Source: an uncultured Lachnospiraceae bacterium (lineage in GTDB: Bacteria; Bacillota; Clostridia; Lachnospirales; Lachnospiraceae). From it: a stretch of 64,000 nucleotides of DNA. Of the stretch, positions 1-7,492 are shown in pieces. The first letter of the stretch is position 1. Each line of letters starts with the position of its first letter. The translations under genes were made by a program, and so were the position numbers. The notes under the pieces were generated by a model. The model worked only from the letters and a program-made list of their open reading frames with translations, searched no databases and had not been told where the DNA came from. The stretch covers positions 204,776 to 268,775 of the forward strand of contig CAJTKU010000004.1 of the NCBI GenBank assembly GCA_910577015.1, in the 5' to 3' direction.

Positions 1-509
1 CGGTGGGACTTAGGCTTTCCTACAGGCTGAAGAGGGTTGTCGAGGACACGGACAAGCTGATAGAGAAAAAGGAAAACAGGAGCATCAGCGAAATTTTCAG
101 TACAGACGGGGAAGAGGCATTCAGAAAAATGGAAACAGCCTGTTTAAGGGAACTGCTTTCTTCCAGACAGGAGAGGATTATTTCCACGGGCGGCGGTCTT
201 CCCGTGCGCAGGGAAAACCATGCCCTGCTGAAACAGCTGGGTACGGTGGTTTATCTTCAGATATCCCCGGCATGTGTCTGGGAGCGGTTAAAAAATGACA
301 CGCAGAGACCGCTGCTGCAATGTGAAAATCCTTTGCGTAAGATAAAGGAACTGCTTTCGGAGAGGGCTTCCTTTTATGAGGAAGCGGCGGACATTGTGAT
401 TGATGTGGACGGCAAAAATATGGAACAGGTACTTGCGGAAATTATAGAAAAGCTGGAGGCATGCGGCTGCATAGAGGGAGGAACGGAAAATGAAGATATT
501 AGTGATTAA
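1..509 (+). CDS. aroK: Shikimate kinase, 5' end missing
   Basis: Shikimate kinase phosphorylates shikimate at O3 with ATP, the fifth step of chorismate synthesis in the cytoplasm. The visible 168 residues hold the DTDKLIEKK segment, the shikimate-binding STGGG loop and an RPLL lid-like segment. The P-loop (GxxGxGKS) that should come first is not present, so the gene runs off the left window edge; the GTG at position 3 is an internal Val codon and not a start. The 3' end overlaps aroQ by 20 bp, which suggests translational coupling. The family and the neighbouring aroQ agree, so the call is firm. The true length cannot be seen. Confidence 0.9.
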   Translation, partial: VGLRLSYRLKRVVEDTDKLIEKKENRSISEIFSTDGEEAFRKMETACLRELLSSRQERIISTGGGLPVRRENHALLKQLGTVVYLQISPACVWERLKNDTQRPLLQCENPLRKIKELLSERASFYEEAADIVIDVDGKNMEQVLAEIIEKLEACGCIEGGTENEDISD

Positions 510-930
510 TGGTCCCAACCTTAATTTTTTGGGAATCCGGGAAAAAAAGATATATGGAACGGAAGATTATGACTGCCTGCTGCGGATGATAGCAAAAAAG
601 GGAGAGGAGACCGGCAGTACCATTGAAGTTTTCCAGAGTAACCATGAGGGCGCCATCATAGACAGGATACAGGACGCTTATTTTGATAAAACGGAAGGCA
701 TAGTCATCAATCCGGGGGCTTTTACCCATTACAGCTACGCCATCCATGACGCGCTTGCAAGCGTTAATATGCCAAAGGTGGAAATCCATATTTCCGATAT
801 TACGGCAAGGGAGGAGTTCAGGAAAATTTCGGTTACCAGACCTGCCTGTGACGACCAGATATACGGAAAAGGGCTGGAAGGATACCTTCTTGCCATTGAC
901 AGGGTGATTAAACTTGCCGAAAGAATTTGA
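490..930 (+). CDS. aroQ: Type II 3-dehydroquinate dehydratase
   Basis: This enzyme dehydrates 3-dehydroquinate to 3-dehydroshikimate in the shikimate pathway; type II enzymes form dodecamers. The 146-residue length is normal. The N-terminal INGPNLNFLGIREKKIYG carries the conserved Asn and catalytic Tyr, and the later VEIHISDI carries the conserved His. A GAGGGAGG ribosome site lies about 9 bases before the ATG, inside the end of shikimate kinase. The aroK-aroQ-efp order is common in Firmicutes. No terminator is seen before efp. Confidence 0.95.
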   Translation: MKILVINGPNLNFLGIREKKIYGTEDYDCLLRMIAKKGEETGSTIEVFQSNHEGAIIDRIQDAYFDKTEGIVINPGAFTHYSYAIHDALASVNMPKVEIHISDITAREEFRKISVTRPACDDQIYGKGLEGYLLAIDRVIKLAERI

Positions 931-1008
931 AAAAAGAGTTGAAAAATAGGACATCTTAGTATACACTATAAAATGAATTAAAACGTGACAATTTTAGGAG
1001 GATTTTTT

Positions 1009-1566
1009 ATGATTTCTGCAGGAGATTTCAGAAATGGTATTACGATTGAATTAGATAATAATATTTACCAGATTATTGAGTTCCAACATGTAAAGCCGGG
1101 AAAAGGCGCTGCATTTGTAAGAACCAAGCTGAAAAATATTAAGAGCGGCGGTGTAGTGGAGAAAACGTTCAGACCTACCGAAAAATGCCCTCAGGCACGT
1201 ATTGACAGAAAAGATATGCAGTATTTATATTCTGACGGCGACTTGTTCAATTTCATGGATGTCGAGACTTATGAGCAGATTGCGTTAAACAGCGAGACCA
1301 TCGGCGACGCGCTCAAGTTTGTCAAAGAAAATGAAATGTGCAAGGTTTGTTCCCACAACGGCAATGTGTTTGCAGTAGAGCCTCCTTTATTTGTAGAACT
1401 GGAGATTACGGAGACGGAGCCCGGATTTAAGGGGGATACCGCAACAGGCGCAACCAAGCCGGCGACTGTTGAAACAGGCGCGCTTGTATATGTTCCCCTG
1501 TTTGTCAATCAGGGAGATAAGATTAAGATTGACACCAGAAGCGGGGAATATTTGTCCAGGGTATAA
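1009..1566 (+). CDS. efp: Elongation factor P
   Basis: EF-P binds the ribosome near the E site and relieves stalling at consecutive prolines. The 185-residue protein starts MISAGDFRNG and has the KPGKG loop with Lys32 at its tip, the position that is modified in many bacteria. KOW, OB and C-terminal domains are all present by length. The reading frame opens earlier at GTG 985, but AGGAGG lies at 996-1001, just before the ATG at 1009, so the later start is right. A strong terminator follows at 1596. Confidence 0.96.
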   Translation: MISAGDFRNGITIELDNNIYQIIEFQHVKPGKGAAFVRTKLKNIKSGGVVEKTFRPTEKCPQARIDRKDMQYLYSDGDLFNFMDVETYEQIALNSETIGDALKFVKENEMCKVCSHNGNVFAVEPPLFVELEITETEPGFKGDTATGATKPATVETGALVYVPLFVNQGDKIKIDTRSGEYLSRV

Positions 1567-1595
1567 GCAGTCTTTTCCATCATAAATAAGCCATT

Positions 1596-1627
1596 AAGAC
1601 AATAGATGATATCTATTGTCTTTTTTG
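1596..1627 (+). terminator. Rho-independent terminator after efp
   Basis: A 12-bp perfect stem (1596-1607 with 1611-1622) has a 3-base GAT loop and ends in a run of T (1621-1626). It closes the aroK-aroQ-efp unit. Confidence 0.85.
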
Positions 1628-1668
1628 TTTCCCATCATACAGCAACGGAAAGAAAAAGGAGAACAAAT

Positions 1669-2589
1669 ATGGATTTTAATGGTTTTATTGAAAAGACGGA
1701 GAACAGCATCCGGGATTTTATGGGAGAGGGCGTTAAGGTACAGGTAAGGGAAGTGACAAAAAACAACGGCGTTATACTGCATGGGATGGTAATCCTGAGG
1801 GATGGGGAAAATGTTTCCCCCACCATCTATCTCCAGCCGTTTTTTGAGGAATATGAAAAGGGGAAGTCTTTTGGCTGCATTATACAGGAAATGATAAACA
1901 TATATGAAGAGAATAAAGTGGATGCAGGCCTTAGTTTTGATTTTTTCCTTGATTATGAAAAGGTGCGGGGAAGGGTGTTCCCCAAAATAGTCAATTATGA
2001 AAGGAACAGGAAGATGCTGGAGAACCTGCCGCACCTTCGTTTTTTTGATTTGGCTGTCATCTGTTATTACGCATATATGAATGATTTTCTTGGAAAGGGT
2101 TCCATATTAATTGAAACCGGGCATCTGGACAGGTGGGGGATTTCGCAGGAAACATTGTTTGCAGACGCCGGAAACAACATCGTACATAAACTGGGAATGG
2201 AAATCATGGGGGTGGATGAGATGATTTTTGAGATGATGTCGGATAAATTGGAAGAAAAGGACATGGAACAGTTTTCCGACGCCATACAAAACGCCAAAAG
2301 AGAGGTTCCCATGTATATCATGACGGTACAGGGGAGGTATTTTGGGGCTGTATGCATGTATTATGATGTATTTTTGCAGGCATTTGCAGAAAAATGCGGA
2401 AAAAGCTTTTATGTTCTGCCAAGTTCCATCCATGAACTGATATTGATTCCGGACAGCGGACGGGAAAGGCCGGAAGAGTTAAAAAAGATGGTCCGGGAGG
2501 TGAACGCAGGACATGTTGCCCCCGAAGAACAGTTATCTGACAATGTCTATTATTTCGATATATCCCAAAACAGGATTTTACCGCTTTAA
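1669..2589 (+). CDS. DUF5688-type protein of unknown function
   Basis: A 306-residue soluble protein without signal peptide or membrane segments. Its pattern (an N-terminal VQVREVTKNNG strand, a YLQPFFEEYEKG segment, then a long alpha/beta part ending in YYFDISQNRILPL) matches my memory of the DUF5688 family, which is common and often multicopy in Lachnospiraceae. The function is unknown. The frame is open from 1606, but AAAAGGAG at 1654-1661 supports the ATG at 1669, and the efp terminator occupies the earlier part. The gene probably has its own promoter, which I could not place. Confidence 0.7.
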   Translation: MDFNGFIEKTENSIRDFMGEGVKVQVREVTKNNGVILHGMVILRDGENVSPTIYLQPFFEEYEKGKSFGCIIQEMINIYEENKVDAGLSFDFFLDYEKVRGRVFPKIVNYERNRKMLENLPHLRFFDLAVICYYAYMNDFLGKGSILIETGHLDRWGISQETLFADAGNNIVHKLGMEIMGVDEMIFEMMSDKLEEKDMEQFSDAIQNAKREVPMYIMTVQGRYFGAVCMYYDVFLQAFAEKCGKSFYVLPSSIHELILIPDSGRERPEELKKMVREVNAGHVAPEEQLSDNVYYFDISQNRILPL

Positions 2590-2629
2590 ATCTTAAGAAA
2601 ATTTTCCAAAAAAATAAATCACAGATTAC

Positions 2630-2658
2630 TGGACAGAATGAACCTTTTATGATATTAT
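2630..2658 (+). promoter_or_regulatory. Promoter of tRNA-Arg
   Basis: TGGACA at 2630-2635 and TATTAT at 2653-2658 are 17 bp apart. Transcription should begin near 2665, about 26 bases before the tRNA. Confidence 0.65.
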
Positions 2659-2659
2659 A

Positions 2660-2778
2660 GTCAGAGTGATGTAACAAATTTGTAATATTTGCAGCCGTAG
2701 TCTAATGGATAGAACGGAGGCCTCCGACGCCTTTAATGCAGGTTCGATTCCTGTCGGCTGCATTTACATCACTCTGAC
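2660..2778 (+). repeat. 15-bp inverted repeat flanking tRNA-Arg
   Basis: GTCAGAGTGATGTAA at 2660-2674 is the exact reverse complement of 2764-2778. The tRNA gene sits between the arms, and the right arm begins one base after the discriminator base. In the precursor RNA the transcribed part of the arms (about 10 bp from the predicted start) could pair and bring leader and trailer together, as in substrates cut by RNase III-type enzymes. The five outer bases lie before the predicted start, so a DNA-level role such as an old integration scar is also possible. Confidence 0.75.
2691..2762 (+). tRNA. tRNA-Arg (anticodon CCG)
   Basis: The acceptor stem GCAGCCG pairs with CGGCTGC. The anticodon arm is GAGGC-CTCCGAC-GCCTT, giving anticodon CCG for codon CGG. 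The T arm is GCAGG-TTCGATT-CCTGT. The discriminator is A at 2762, and CCA is not encoded. The D stem GTCT/GAAC has one C-A mismatch, a small departure from the expected pairing. It is the only tRNA found in the window. Confidence 0.95.
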
Positions 2779-2844
2779 AACTGGTCTGGGGCTGTTCTGG
2801 ATACAACCGCGGGCCTTATTCATATAAAAAGGAAAGGTGACAGT

Positions 2845-4080
2845 GTGAAAGTGACAAACAAAGAGAGAGTTATGCTCGTGCGTGATTTTATACTGACACG
2901 TGGTAAGATAGTGTTTCCGGTTTTGCTGGTTGCAGCAGTTGCCATTACGGTAACGATTGCCTTAAAAGCCGGCTCGGTCAGTGCAGGGGCAGTTGACAGC
3001 CCGGATAACGCAAAGGATTCTGTGTCAGGAGGAAATACGGCAGCGGAAATAGAAGTGCCTGACGTACCGTTGGAGTTAAATGCTTATCCAGAAGTAAACA
3101 GTCTTATATTAAGCTACTTTGAAGCGATGGCAAACGGTGATGCGGATGCCATTGCCGCCATCCAGAGCAGCGTGGATGACATGGAGAGGATTAAAATTAA
3201 GGAATTAGGCAAATACATTGAGAGTTATCCGATTGTGGAAGTTTATACAAAGCCCGGTCCGGAGGCAAATTCCTACATTGTAATTGCCTACAATAAAGTG
3301 GCTACCTCTTATTATCCCGATGATTACCTTCCGGGTTATGCTTCTTTCTATGTATGCTCCAGGGAAGACGGCACCTTGTATATCAATCAGGAAATGGTGT
3401 CTGAGGAAATCACGGAATACATCAGAAAAGTATTCCAGCAGAGTGACGTGGTGGAGCTGTGTAACCGGATTACGGTGGAATACAATGATGTCTGCCGGGA
3501 AAAGCCGGAGCTGTTGAAATATACGGCTGAGGTGGAGCAGCAGGTTAAGAGTACGGCCGGTATCCTGTTGGCTCAGCAGATGAATGAGGATGTCAGCGGC
3601 GGAGATACCGCTTCGGGAGAGAATGATACGGTAGTGCCTGCGGGAAGCGGCGAGGTGGAAAATCCCGTAGCGCCTGAAAATAACGGACCTGTATATGCAA
3701 CAGCCACGACTACCGTTAATGTCAGAAGTTCGGACAGTGAAACGGCGGATAAGCTCGGCAAGGTAACCGGCGGAACCAAGCTGGAGGTGCTGGAGCAGAA
3801 AGTAAACGGCTGGAGCAAGGTGCTCTATGAGGGTAAGGAGGGGTATATCAAATCAGAATACCTGAACCTTGTGGAGAGTGCAAACGGTGTGGAGACCATC
3901 GGTACCGTTACGGCTTCCACAAATATCAATGTTCGTTCCGCAGCCAGCGAAACGGCTGAAAAGCTGGGAGTTGCCGTAGGGGGCGAAACGCTTGACCTGA
4001 TAGCGGATGAAGGCGAATGGTGTAAAGTTGTCTATAACGGACAGATTGGTTATGTGAAAACAGAATACGTGGAAAAGTAA
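2845..4080 (+). CDS. Membrane-anchored protein with two SH3b domains
   Basis: A 411-residue protein with a short cytoplasmic tail, one membrane helix near residues 20-40 (FPVLLVAAVAITVTIALKAG) and a large outer part. The middle domain (about 75-240) looks like a conserved Lachnospiraceae extracellular domain of unknown role. Two tandem bacterial SH3 domains follow at about 280-340 and 350-411, each with an NVRS strand and a GYIKSEY / GYVKTEY end. SH3b domains usually bind peptidoglycan peptides, so a cell-wall role is likely. It starts at GTG 2845 with AAAGGAAAGG upstream. No terminator separates it from the tRNA, so it may be reached by read-through from the tRNA promoter. Confidence 0.8.
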   Translation: MKVTNKERVMLVRDFILTRGKIVFPVLLVAAVAITVTIALKAGSVSAGAVDSPDNAKDSVSGGNTAAEIEVPDVPLELNAYPEVNSLILSYFEAMANGDADAIAAIQSSVDDMERIKIKELGKYIESYPIVEVYTKPGPEANSYIVIAYNKVATSYYPDDYLPGYASFYVCSREDGTLYINQEMVSEEITEYIRKVFQQSDVVELCNRITVEYNDVCREKPELLKYTAEVEQQVKSTAGILLAQQMNEDVSGGDTASGENDTVVPAGSGEVENPVAPENNGPVYATATTTVNVRSSDSETADKLGKVTGGTKLEVLEQKVNGWSKVLYEGKEGYIKSEYLNLVESANGVETIGTVTASTNINVRSAASETAEKLGVAVGGETLDLIADEGEWCKVVYNGQIGYVKTEYVEK

Positions 4081-4084
4081 ACTT

Positions 4085-4121
4085 TTATAGCATGGACGGA
4101 TTGTTCATGCTATAATTTTTG
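4085..4121 (+). terminator. Terminator after SH3b protein
   Basis: TTATAGCATG (4085-4094) pairs with CATGCTATAA (4106-4115) over 10 bp and is followed by five T. Confidence 0.8.
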
Positions 4122-4163
4122 TGTAGGTTTTTAAATAGGTAAAATACAAGACGGAGGTGTCAT

Positions 4164-5147
4164 ATGTTTGGAAAAATAAATGTGGGAATCATGGGAGCCG
4201 GAAAAATAGCGGGAGTCATGGCAGGAACCGTCAACAAAATGAGCAGCGTCAAATGTTATGCCATAGCTTCCCGTACGAAGGAAAAAGCAGAGGCTTTCGG
4301 GGCTGCATACGGCATAAAAAAGTGCTATGGTTCCTATGAGGAAATGCTGCAGGATAAGAAAGTGGATTTGGTTTATATTGCAACGCCGCATTCCGAGCAT
4401 TATGAAAATACAAAGCTGTGTATCAGTTACGGAAAGCCGGTGTTATGTGAAAAAGCATTTACGGCAAATGCAGCGCAGGCAAAAGAAGTGCTGGAGTATG
4501 CAAAGGAAAAGGATGTGCTGGTTGCGGAAGCGATATGGACGCGCTACATGCCCATGTACCGGACGATACGGGAGGTGTTGGACAGCGGAGTAATAGGGGA
4601 AGTCCGCATGGTGAGCGCCAATCTCGGTTATGCGATAGAAGGGGTAGAGCGGTTGACAAATCCGGCGCTTGCAGGCGGCGCCCTGCTGGATTTGGGAGTA
4701 TATCCCCTCAACTTTGCCGCCATGATACTGGGAACGGATATAGAGAGAATGGATTCTTCCTGCGACATGCTTGCCACGGGAGTGGACAGGCAGGAAAGCA
4801 TTACCCTGCACTATAAAAACGGAGCCATGGCAGTGCTGCACTGCTCCATGTCGGCAGTCAGTGACCGGATGGGCGGGATATACGGTACAAAGGGTTATGC
4901 GGTAGTAGAAAACATCAATAATTTCCAGAGCATGGCCGTATACAATGACAAACACGAAAAAGTGGCGGCTTATAAGGCGCCCAGGCAGATTAGCGGCTAT
5001 GAATATGAGGTGGAAGCCTGTGTAAAAGCAATCCGGGAAGGATGGAAACAATGCCCTCAGATGCCGCATTCCGAAATTCTGCGGATGATGCAGCTGATGG
5101 ATGCACTCAGGGGACAATGGGGAGTAAAGTATCCCTTTGAGGCATAA
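4164..5147 (+). CDS. Gfo/Idh/MocA-family NAD(P)-dependent oxidoreductase
   Basis: A 327-residue sugar- or cyclitol-dehydrogenase-like enzyme. The N-terminal Rossmann fold begins GIMGAGKIAGVMAGTV (GxGxxG type), followed by YIATPHSEHYEN and VLCEKAFTANA, where the Lys of the EK motif is the usual catalytic/cofactor residue (EKAF replaces the more common EKP). The C-terminal alpha/beta domain has GGALLDLGVYPLNF, the conserved substrate-pocket segment. The substrate cannot be told from sequence. ACGGAGG precedes the ATG. It stands between a terminator and a small helical gene, so the context gives no pathway. Confidence 0.88.
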   Translation: MFGKINVGIMGAGKIAGVMAGTVNKMSSVKCYAIASRTKEKAEAFGAAYGIKKCYGSYEEMLQDKKVDLVYIATPHSEHYENTKLCISYGKPVLCEKAFTANAAQAKEVLEYAKEKDVLVAEAIWTRYMPMYRTIREVLDSGVIGEVRMVSANLGYAIEGVERLTNPALAGGALLDLGVYPLNFAAMILGTDIERMDSSCDMLATGVDRQESITLHYKNGAMAVLHCSMSAVSDRMGGIYGTKGYAVVENINNFQSMAVYNDKHEKVAAYKAPRQISGYEYEVEACVKAIREGWKQCPQMPHSEILRMMQLMDALRGQWGVKYPFEA

Positions 5148-5212
5148 AGCGTATGAAGGGAAGGAAATGGTGTCATACTAGAAAGAAAAGCTGATAATAG
5201 GAGTGTGATGCC

Positions 5213-5662
5213 ATGAAGCCGGAAGAAATAAATGTATACAGGGAAGTACAGAAAAATGCGGAGATGGCGATAAAAGCCATTGAAACGCTGAGTGACAAGG
5301 TCTATGAAGATGAATTTGGACGACAGATATCCAGACAGGCATTAAAGTATTCGGATATCCGAAACAGGGCAATGAATAAACTGCTGGAGGCAAAAGCGGA
5401 GCCGGTTCATCAGAATTATCTTTCAGATATCCTGCTGAAAGGAGCGGTTCACATGAATACCCTGTTTAACACCAGCACAAGCCATCTGGCGGAACTGATG
5501 ATACAGGGAAATAACCGTGGCATTACCGAGATGTGCAAAGCATTAAACCATAATTCGCAGATTCTTTCCATGCAGGGGAAAAGTTCCATGGCTGTGGAGC
5601 TGGCAAAAGAGCTGATGGACTTTGAGGAGAAGAACATTAGCATTTTAAAGAAATATCTCTGA
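5213..5662 (+). CDS. Small all-helical protein, unknown function
   Basis: A 149-residue soluble protein that I do not recognise. It is predicted to be almost wholly helical, with heptad-like stretches at 5-30 (YREVQKNAEMAIKAIETLSD) and 75-145, suggesting a four-helix bundle similar in outline to DUF2383/ferritin-like stress proteins, but no metal-binding ExxH pairs are seen. AGGAGTG lies before the ATG. It lies 65 bp after the oxidoreductase gene and may share its transcript. Confidence 0.65.
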   Translation: MKPEEINVYREVQKNAEMAIKAIETLSDKVYEDEFGRQISRQALKYSDIRNRAMNKLLEAKAEPVHQNYLSDILLKGAVHMNTLFNTSTSHLAELMIQGNNRGITEMCKALNHNSQILSMQGKSSMAVELAKELMDFEEKNISILKKYL

Positions 5663-5729
5663 AACAAATTTGTACAAATTGCACAAAAAAAATACTGAAA
5701 ACTTTTATTATTTACCGCAATAAAGTGCT

Positions 5730-5757
5730 TTGCATTTTAGGACTGCTATTATATAAT
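5730..5757 (+). promoter_or_regulatory. Promoter of gdhA
   Basis: TTGCAT at 5730-5735 and TATAAT at 5752-5757 with a 16-bp gap. A leader of about 50 bases leads to the GAAGGAGG site of gdhA. Confidence 0.65.
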
Positions 5758-5812
5758 AAAACGTGGGATAAAGAGATTTACATTATTTACTATATTGAAG
5801 GAGGACACAAAG

Positions 5813-7147
5813 ATGTCATATGTTGATGAAGTATTTGAACTCGTAGTTGCGAAGAATCCTGCGCAGCCGGAGTTCCATCAGGCGGTCAAGGAGGTACTGG
5901 AGTCCTTGCGCGTGGTGATTGAGGCAAACGAAGAGGCATACAGGAAGGACGCGCTGCTGGAAAGGCTGTGCACACCGGAAAGACAGATTCTGTTCCGCGT
6001 TCCCTGGGTGGACGACAAGGGACAGGTGCAGGTAAACAACGGTTTCCGCGTACAGTTTAACAGCGCCATCGGACCTTACAAGGGAGGACTCAGACTGCAT
6101 CCTTCCGTAAACTTAGGCATTATCAAATTCCTTGGTTTTGAACAGATTTTTAAAAACTCCCTGACAGGCCTGCCCATTGGCGGCGGCAAGGGCGGTTCCG
6201 ACTTTGACCCCAAGGGCAAATCCGACAGGGAAGTGATGGCATTCTGCCAGAGCTTTATCAATGAACTTTACAGACATATCGGCGCGGATACGGACGTTCC
6301 TGCTGGGGATATCGGTACCGGCGCAAGGGAAATCGGTTATATGTATGGTCAGTATAAGAAGCTGACCGGTGTTTACGAAGGCGTGCTTACCGGAAAAGGA
6401 CTTACATACGGCGGCTCACTGGCAAGGACGGAAGCTACCGGCTACGGTCTGCTGTATCTGACGGCAGAAATGTTAAAATGCAACGGCAAGGATATTGCAG
6501 GCAAGACGGTTGTTATTTCCGGTTCCGGCAATGTTGCCATTTATGCAACCCAGAAGGCGCAGCAGCTTGGCGCTAAGGTTGTCACTGTTTCCGATTCTAC
6601 CGGATGGGTATATGACCCGGAAGGCATCGATGTTGCCCTGTTAAAGGAAGTAAAAGAAGTTAAGCGTGCAAGGCTGACTGAGTATGCGGCAGCAAGACCC
6701 AGCGCACAGTACCATGAGGGCAGGGGCGTATGGACCGTGAAATGTGATATTGCGCTGCCTTGCGCAACCCAGAACGAACTGGATTTGGAGGATGCAAAGG
6801 CGCTGGTTGCAAACGGTTGCTTTGCAGTGGCAGAAGGCGCCAACATGCCTACCACTCTGGAAGCTACCGAATACCTTCAGGAAAACGGCGTCCTGTTCTG
6901 CCCCGGCAAGGCTGCCAATGCAGGCGGCGTAGCTACCTCCGCACTGGAAATGAGCCAGAACAGCGAGCGCTTAAGTTGGACCTTTGAAGAGGTGGACAGC
7001 AAGCTGCAGGGCATTATGGTTAATATTTTCCACAACCTTGACGATGCGGCAAAGAAGTACGGCATGGAAGGCAACTATGTTGCAGGCGCAAATATTGCAG
7101 GCTTCTTAAAGGTTGCAGAGGCTATGACGGCGCAGGGAGTAGTTTAG
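5813..7147 (+). CDS. gdhA: Glutamate dehydrogenase, hexameric GdhA type
   Basis: It reversibly aminates 2-oxoglutarate to glutamate with NAD(P)H, linking ammonia assimilation to carbon metabolism. The 444 residues match the hexameric class. PYKGGLRLHP carries the glutamate-binding Lys; LPIGGGKGGSDFDPKGKSD and PAGDIGTGAREIGY carry the catalytic Lys/Asp region; VVISGSGNVAIYA is the nucleotide-binding loop. The start is ATG 5813 with GAAGGAGG at 5797-5804; the TTG at 5795 overlaps that site. Cofactor preference (NADH or NADPH) cannot be settled here. The stop codon is also the first part of a structured repeat (7147). Confidence 0.95.
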   Translation: MSYVDEVFELVVAKNPAQPEFHQAVKEVLESLRVVIEANEEAYRKDALLERLCTPERQILFRVPWVDDKGQVQVNNGFRVQFNSAIGPYKGGLRLHPSVNLGIIKFLGFEQIFKNSLTGLPIGGGKGGSDFDPKGKSDREVMAFCQSFINELYRHIGADTDVPAGDIGTGAREIGYMYGQYKKLTGVYEGVLTGKGLTYGGSLARTEATGYGLLYLTAEMLKCNGKDIAGKTVVISGSGNVAIYATQKAQQLGAKVVTVSDSTGWVYDPEGIDVALLKEVKEVKRARLTEYAAARPSAQYHEGRGVWTVKCDIALPCATQNELDLEDAKALVANGCFAVAEGANMPTTLEATEYLQENGVLFCPGKAANAGGVATSALEMSQNSERLSWTFEEVDSKLQGIMVNIFHNLDDAAKKYGMEGNYVAGANIAGFLKVAEAMTAQGVV

Positions 7148-7256
7148 CGTGGAAAGAAGTTCTAATTGCCTTTGGCAATTTCCGCTCACAGCAGAGGCTG
7201 TTTCGCGGAGAACTTCTAAGTTCCACGCCGGAAAATGCCTGAAATACGGCATTTTC
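7147..7256 (+). repeat. Structured repeat family A, copy 1
   Basis: A three-way-junction fold. The outer stem is GCGTGGAA (7147-7154) with TTCCACGC (7221-7228), continued by AGAAGTTCT (7155-7163) with AGAACTTCT (7209-7217). Inside are hairpin 1, AATTGCC-TTT-GGCAATT (7164-7180), and hairpin 2, CCGC..CAGC-AGAG-GCTG..GCGG (7182-7208). A separate hairpin GAAAATGCC/GGCATTTTC follows (7231-7256). It starts on the last base of the gdhA stop codon. Copy 2 at 8921 has the same fold with compensating base changes. Confidence 0.85.
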
Positions 7257-7269
7257 ATCAGCCAATGGG

Positions 7270-7330
7270 CGTTTCGCTAAGAAATACTAAGTTTCACACG
7301 GGAGAATGCCCCCAAATGGGGCATTCTCGG
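7270..7330 (+). repeat. Structured repeat family A, truncated tandem copy
   Basis: The stretch GTTTCGCTAAGAAATACTAA (7271-7290) and what follows line up with the 3' half of copy 1 (GTTTCGCGGAGAACTTCTAA and on), and it ends in the same kind of hairpin, GAGAATGCCCC/GGGGCATTCTC (7302-7328). The 5' half is missing, so it looks like a decayed tandem duplicate. Confidence 0.7.
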
Positions 7331-7342
7331 ATAACGGATAAT

Positions 7343-7388
7343 AAAGAAAGGTTCCGGAAATGATGAATTTCCGGAACCTTTCTTTATG
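7343..7388 (+). terminator. Terminator closing the gdhA unit
   Basis: A 19-bp perfect stem (7343-7361 with 7367-7385) around a GATGA loop. Together with the two repeat copies and the next promoter it fills the 345-bp gap between gdhA and the next gene. Confidence 0.85.
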
Positions 7389-7408
7389 TATTGAATTGTA
7401 AATAGATA

Positions 7409-7437
7409 TTGTATTGGAATTTTAAATTGCGTATAAT
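7409..7437 (+). promoter_or_regulatory. Promoter of the 7493 membrane protein gene
   Basis: TTGTAT at 7409-7414 and TATAAT at 7432-7437 with a 17-bp gap. The long open frame's first TTG coincides with this -35 box, which rules that start out. Confidence 0.7.
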
Positions 7438-7492
7438 AAACTATACATGTTATGGAGTATCAGGGGATACAGAGCAGGAGGATAAAATACCG

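Noticed and set aside
3..5. GTG as the start of shikimate kinase
   Set aside because: The P-loop would be missing; the codon is an internal Val and the gene continues past the left edge.
2795..2815. ACCGCGG-like stretch after the tRNA as a T-box remnant
   Set aside because: Only a few bases agree with the T-box core, there is no specifier hairpin or terminator, and the next gene is not an amino-acid gene.
4443..5117. 224-residue minus-strand frame inside the oxidoreductase gene
   Set aside because: Antisense to a clear Gfo/Idh/MocA gene, with His/Cys-rich random composition and no start signal.
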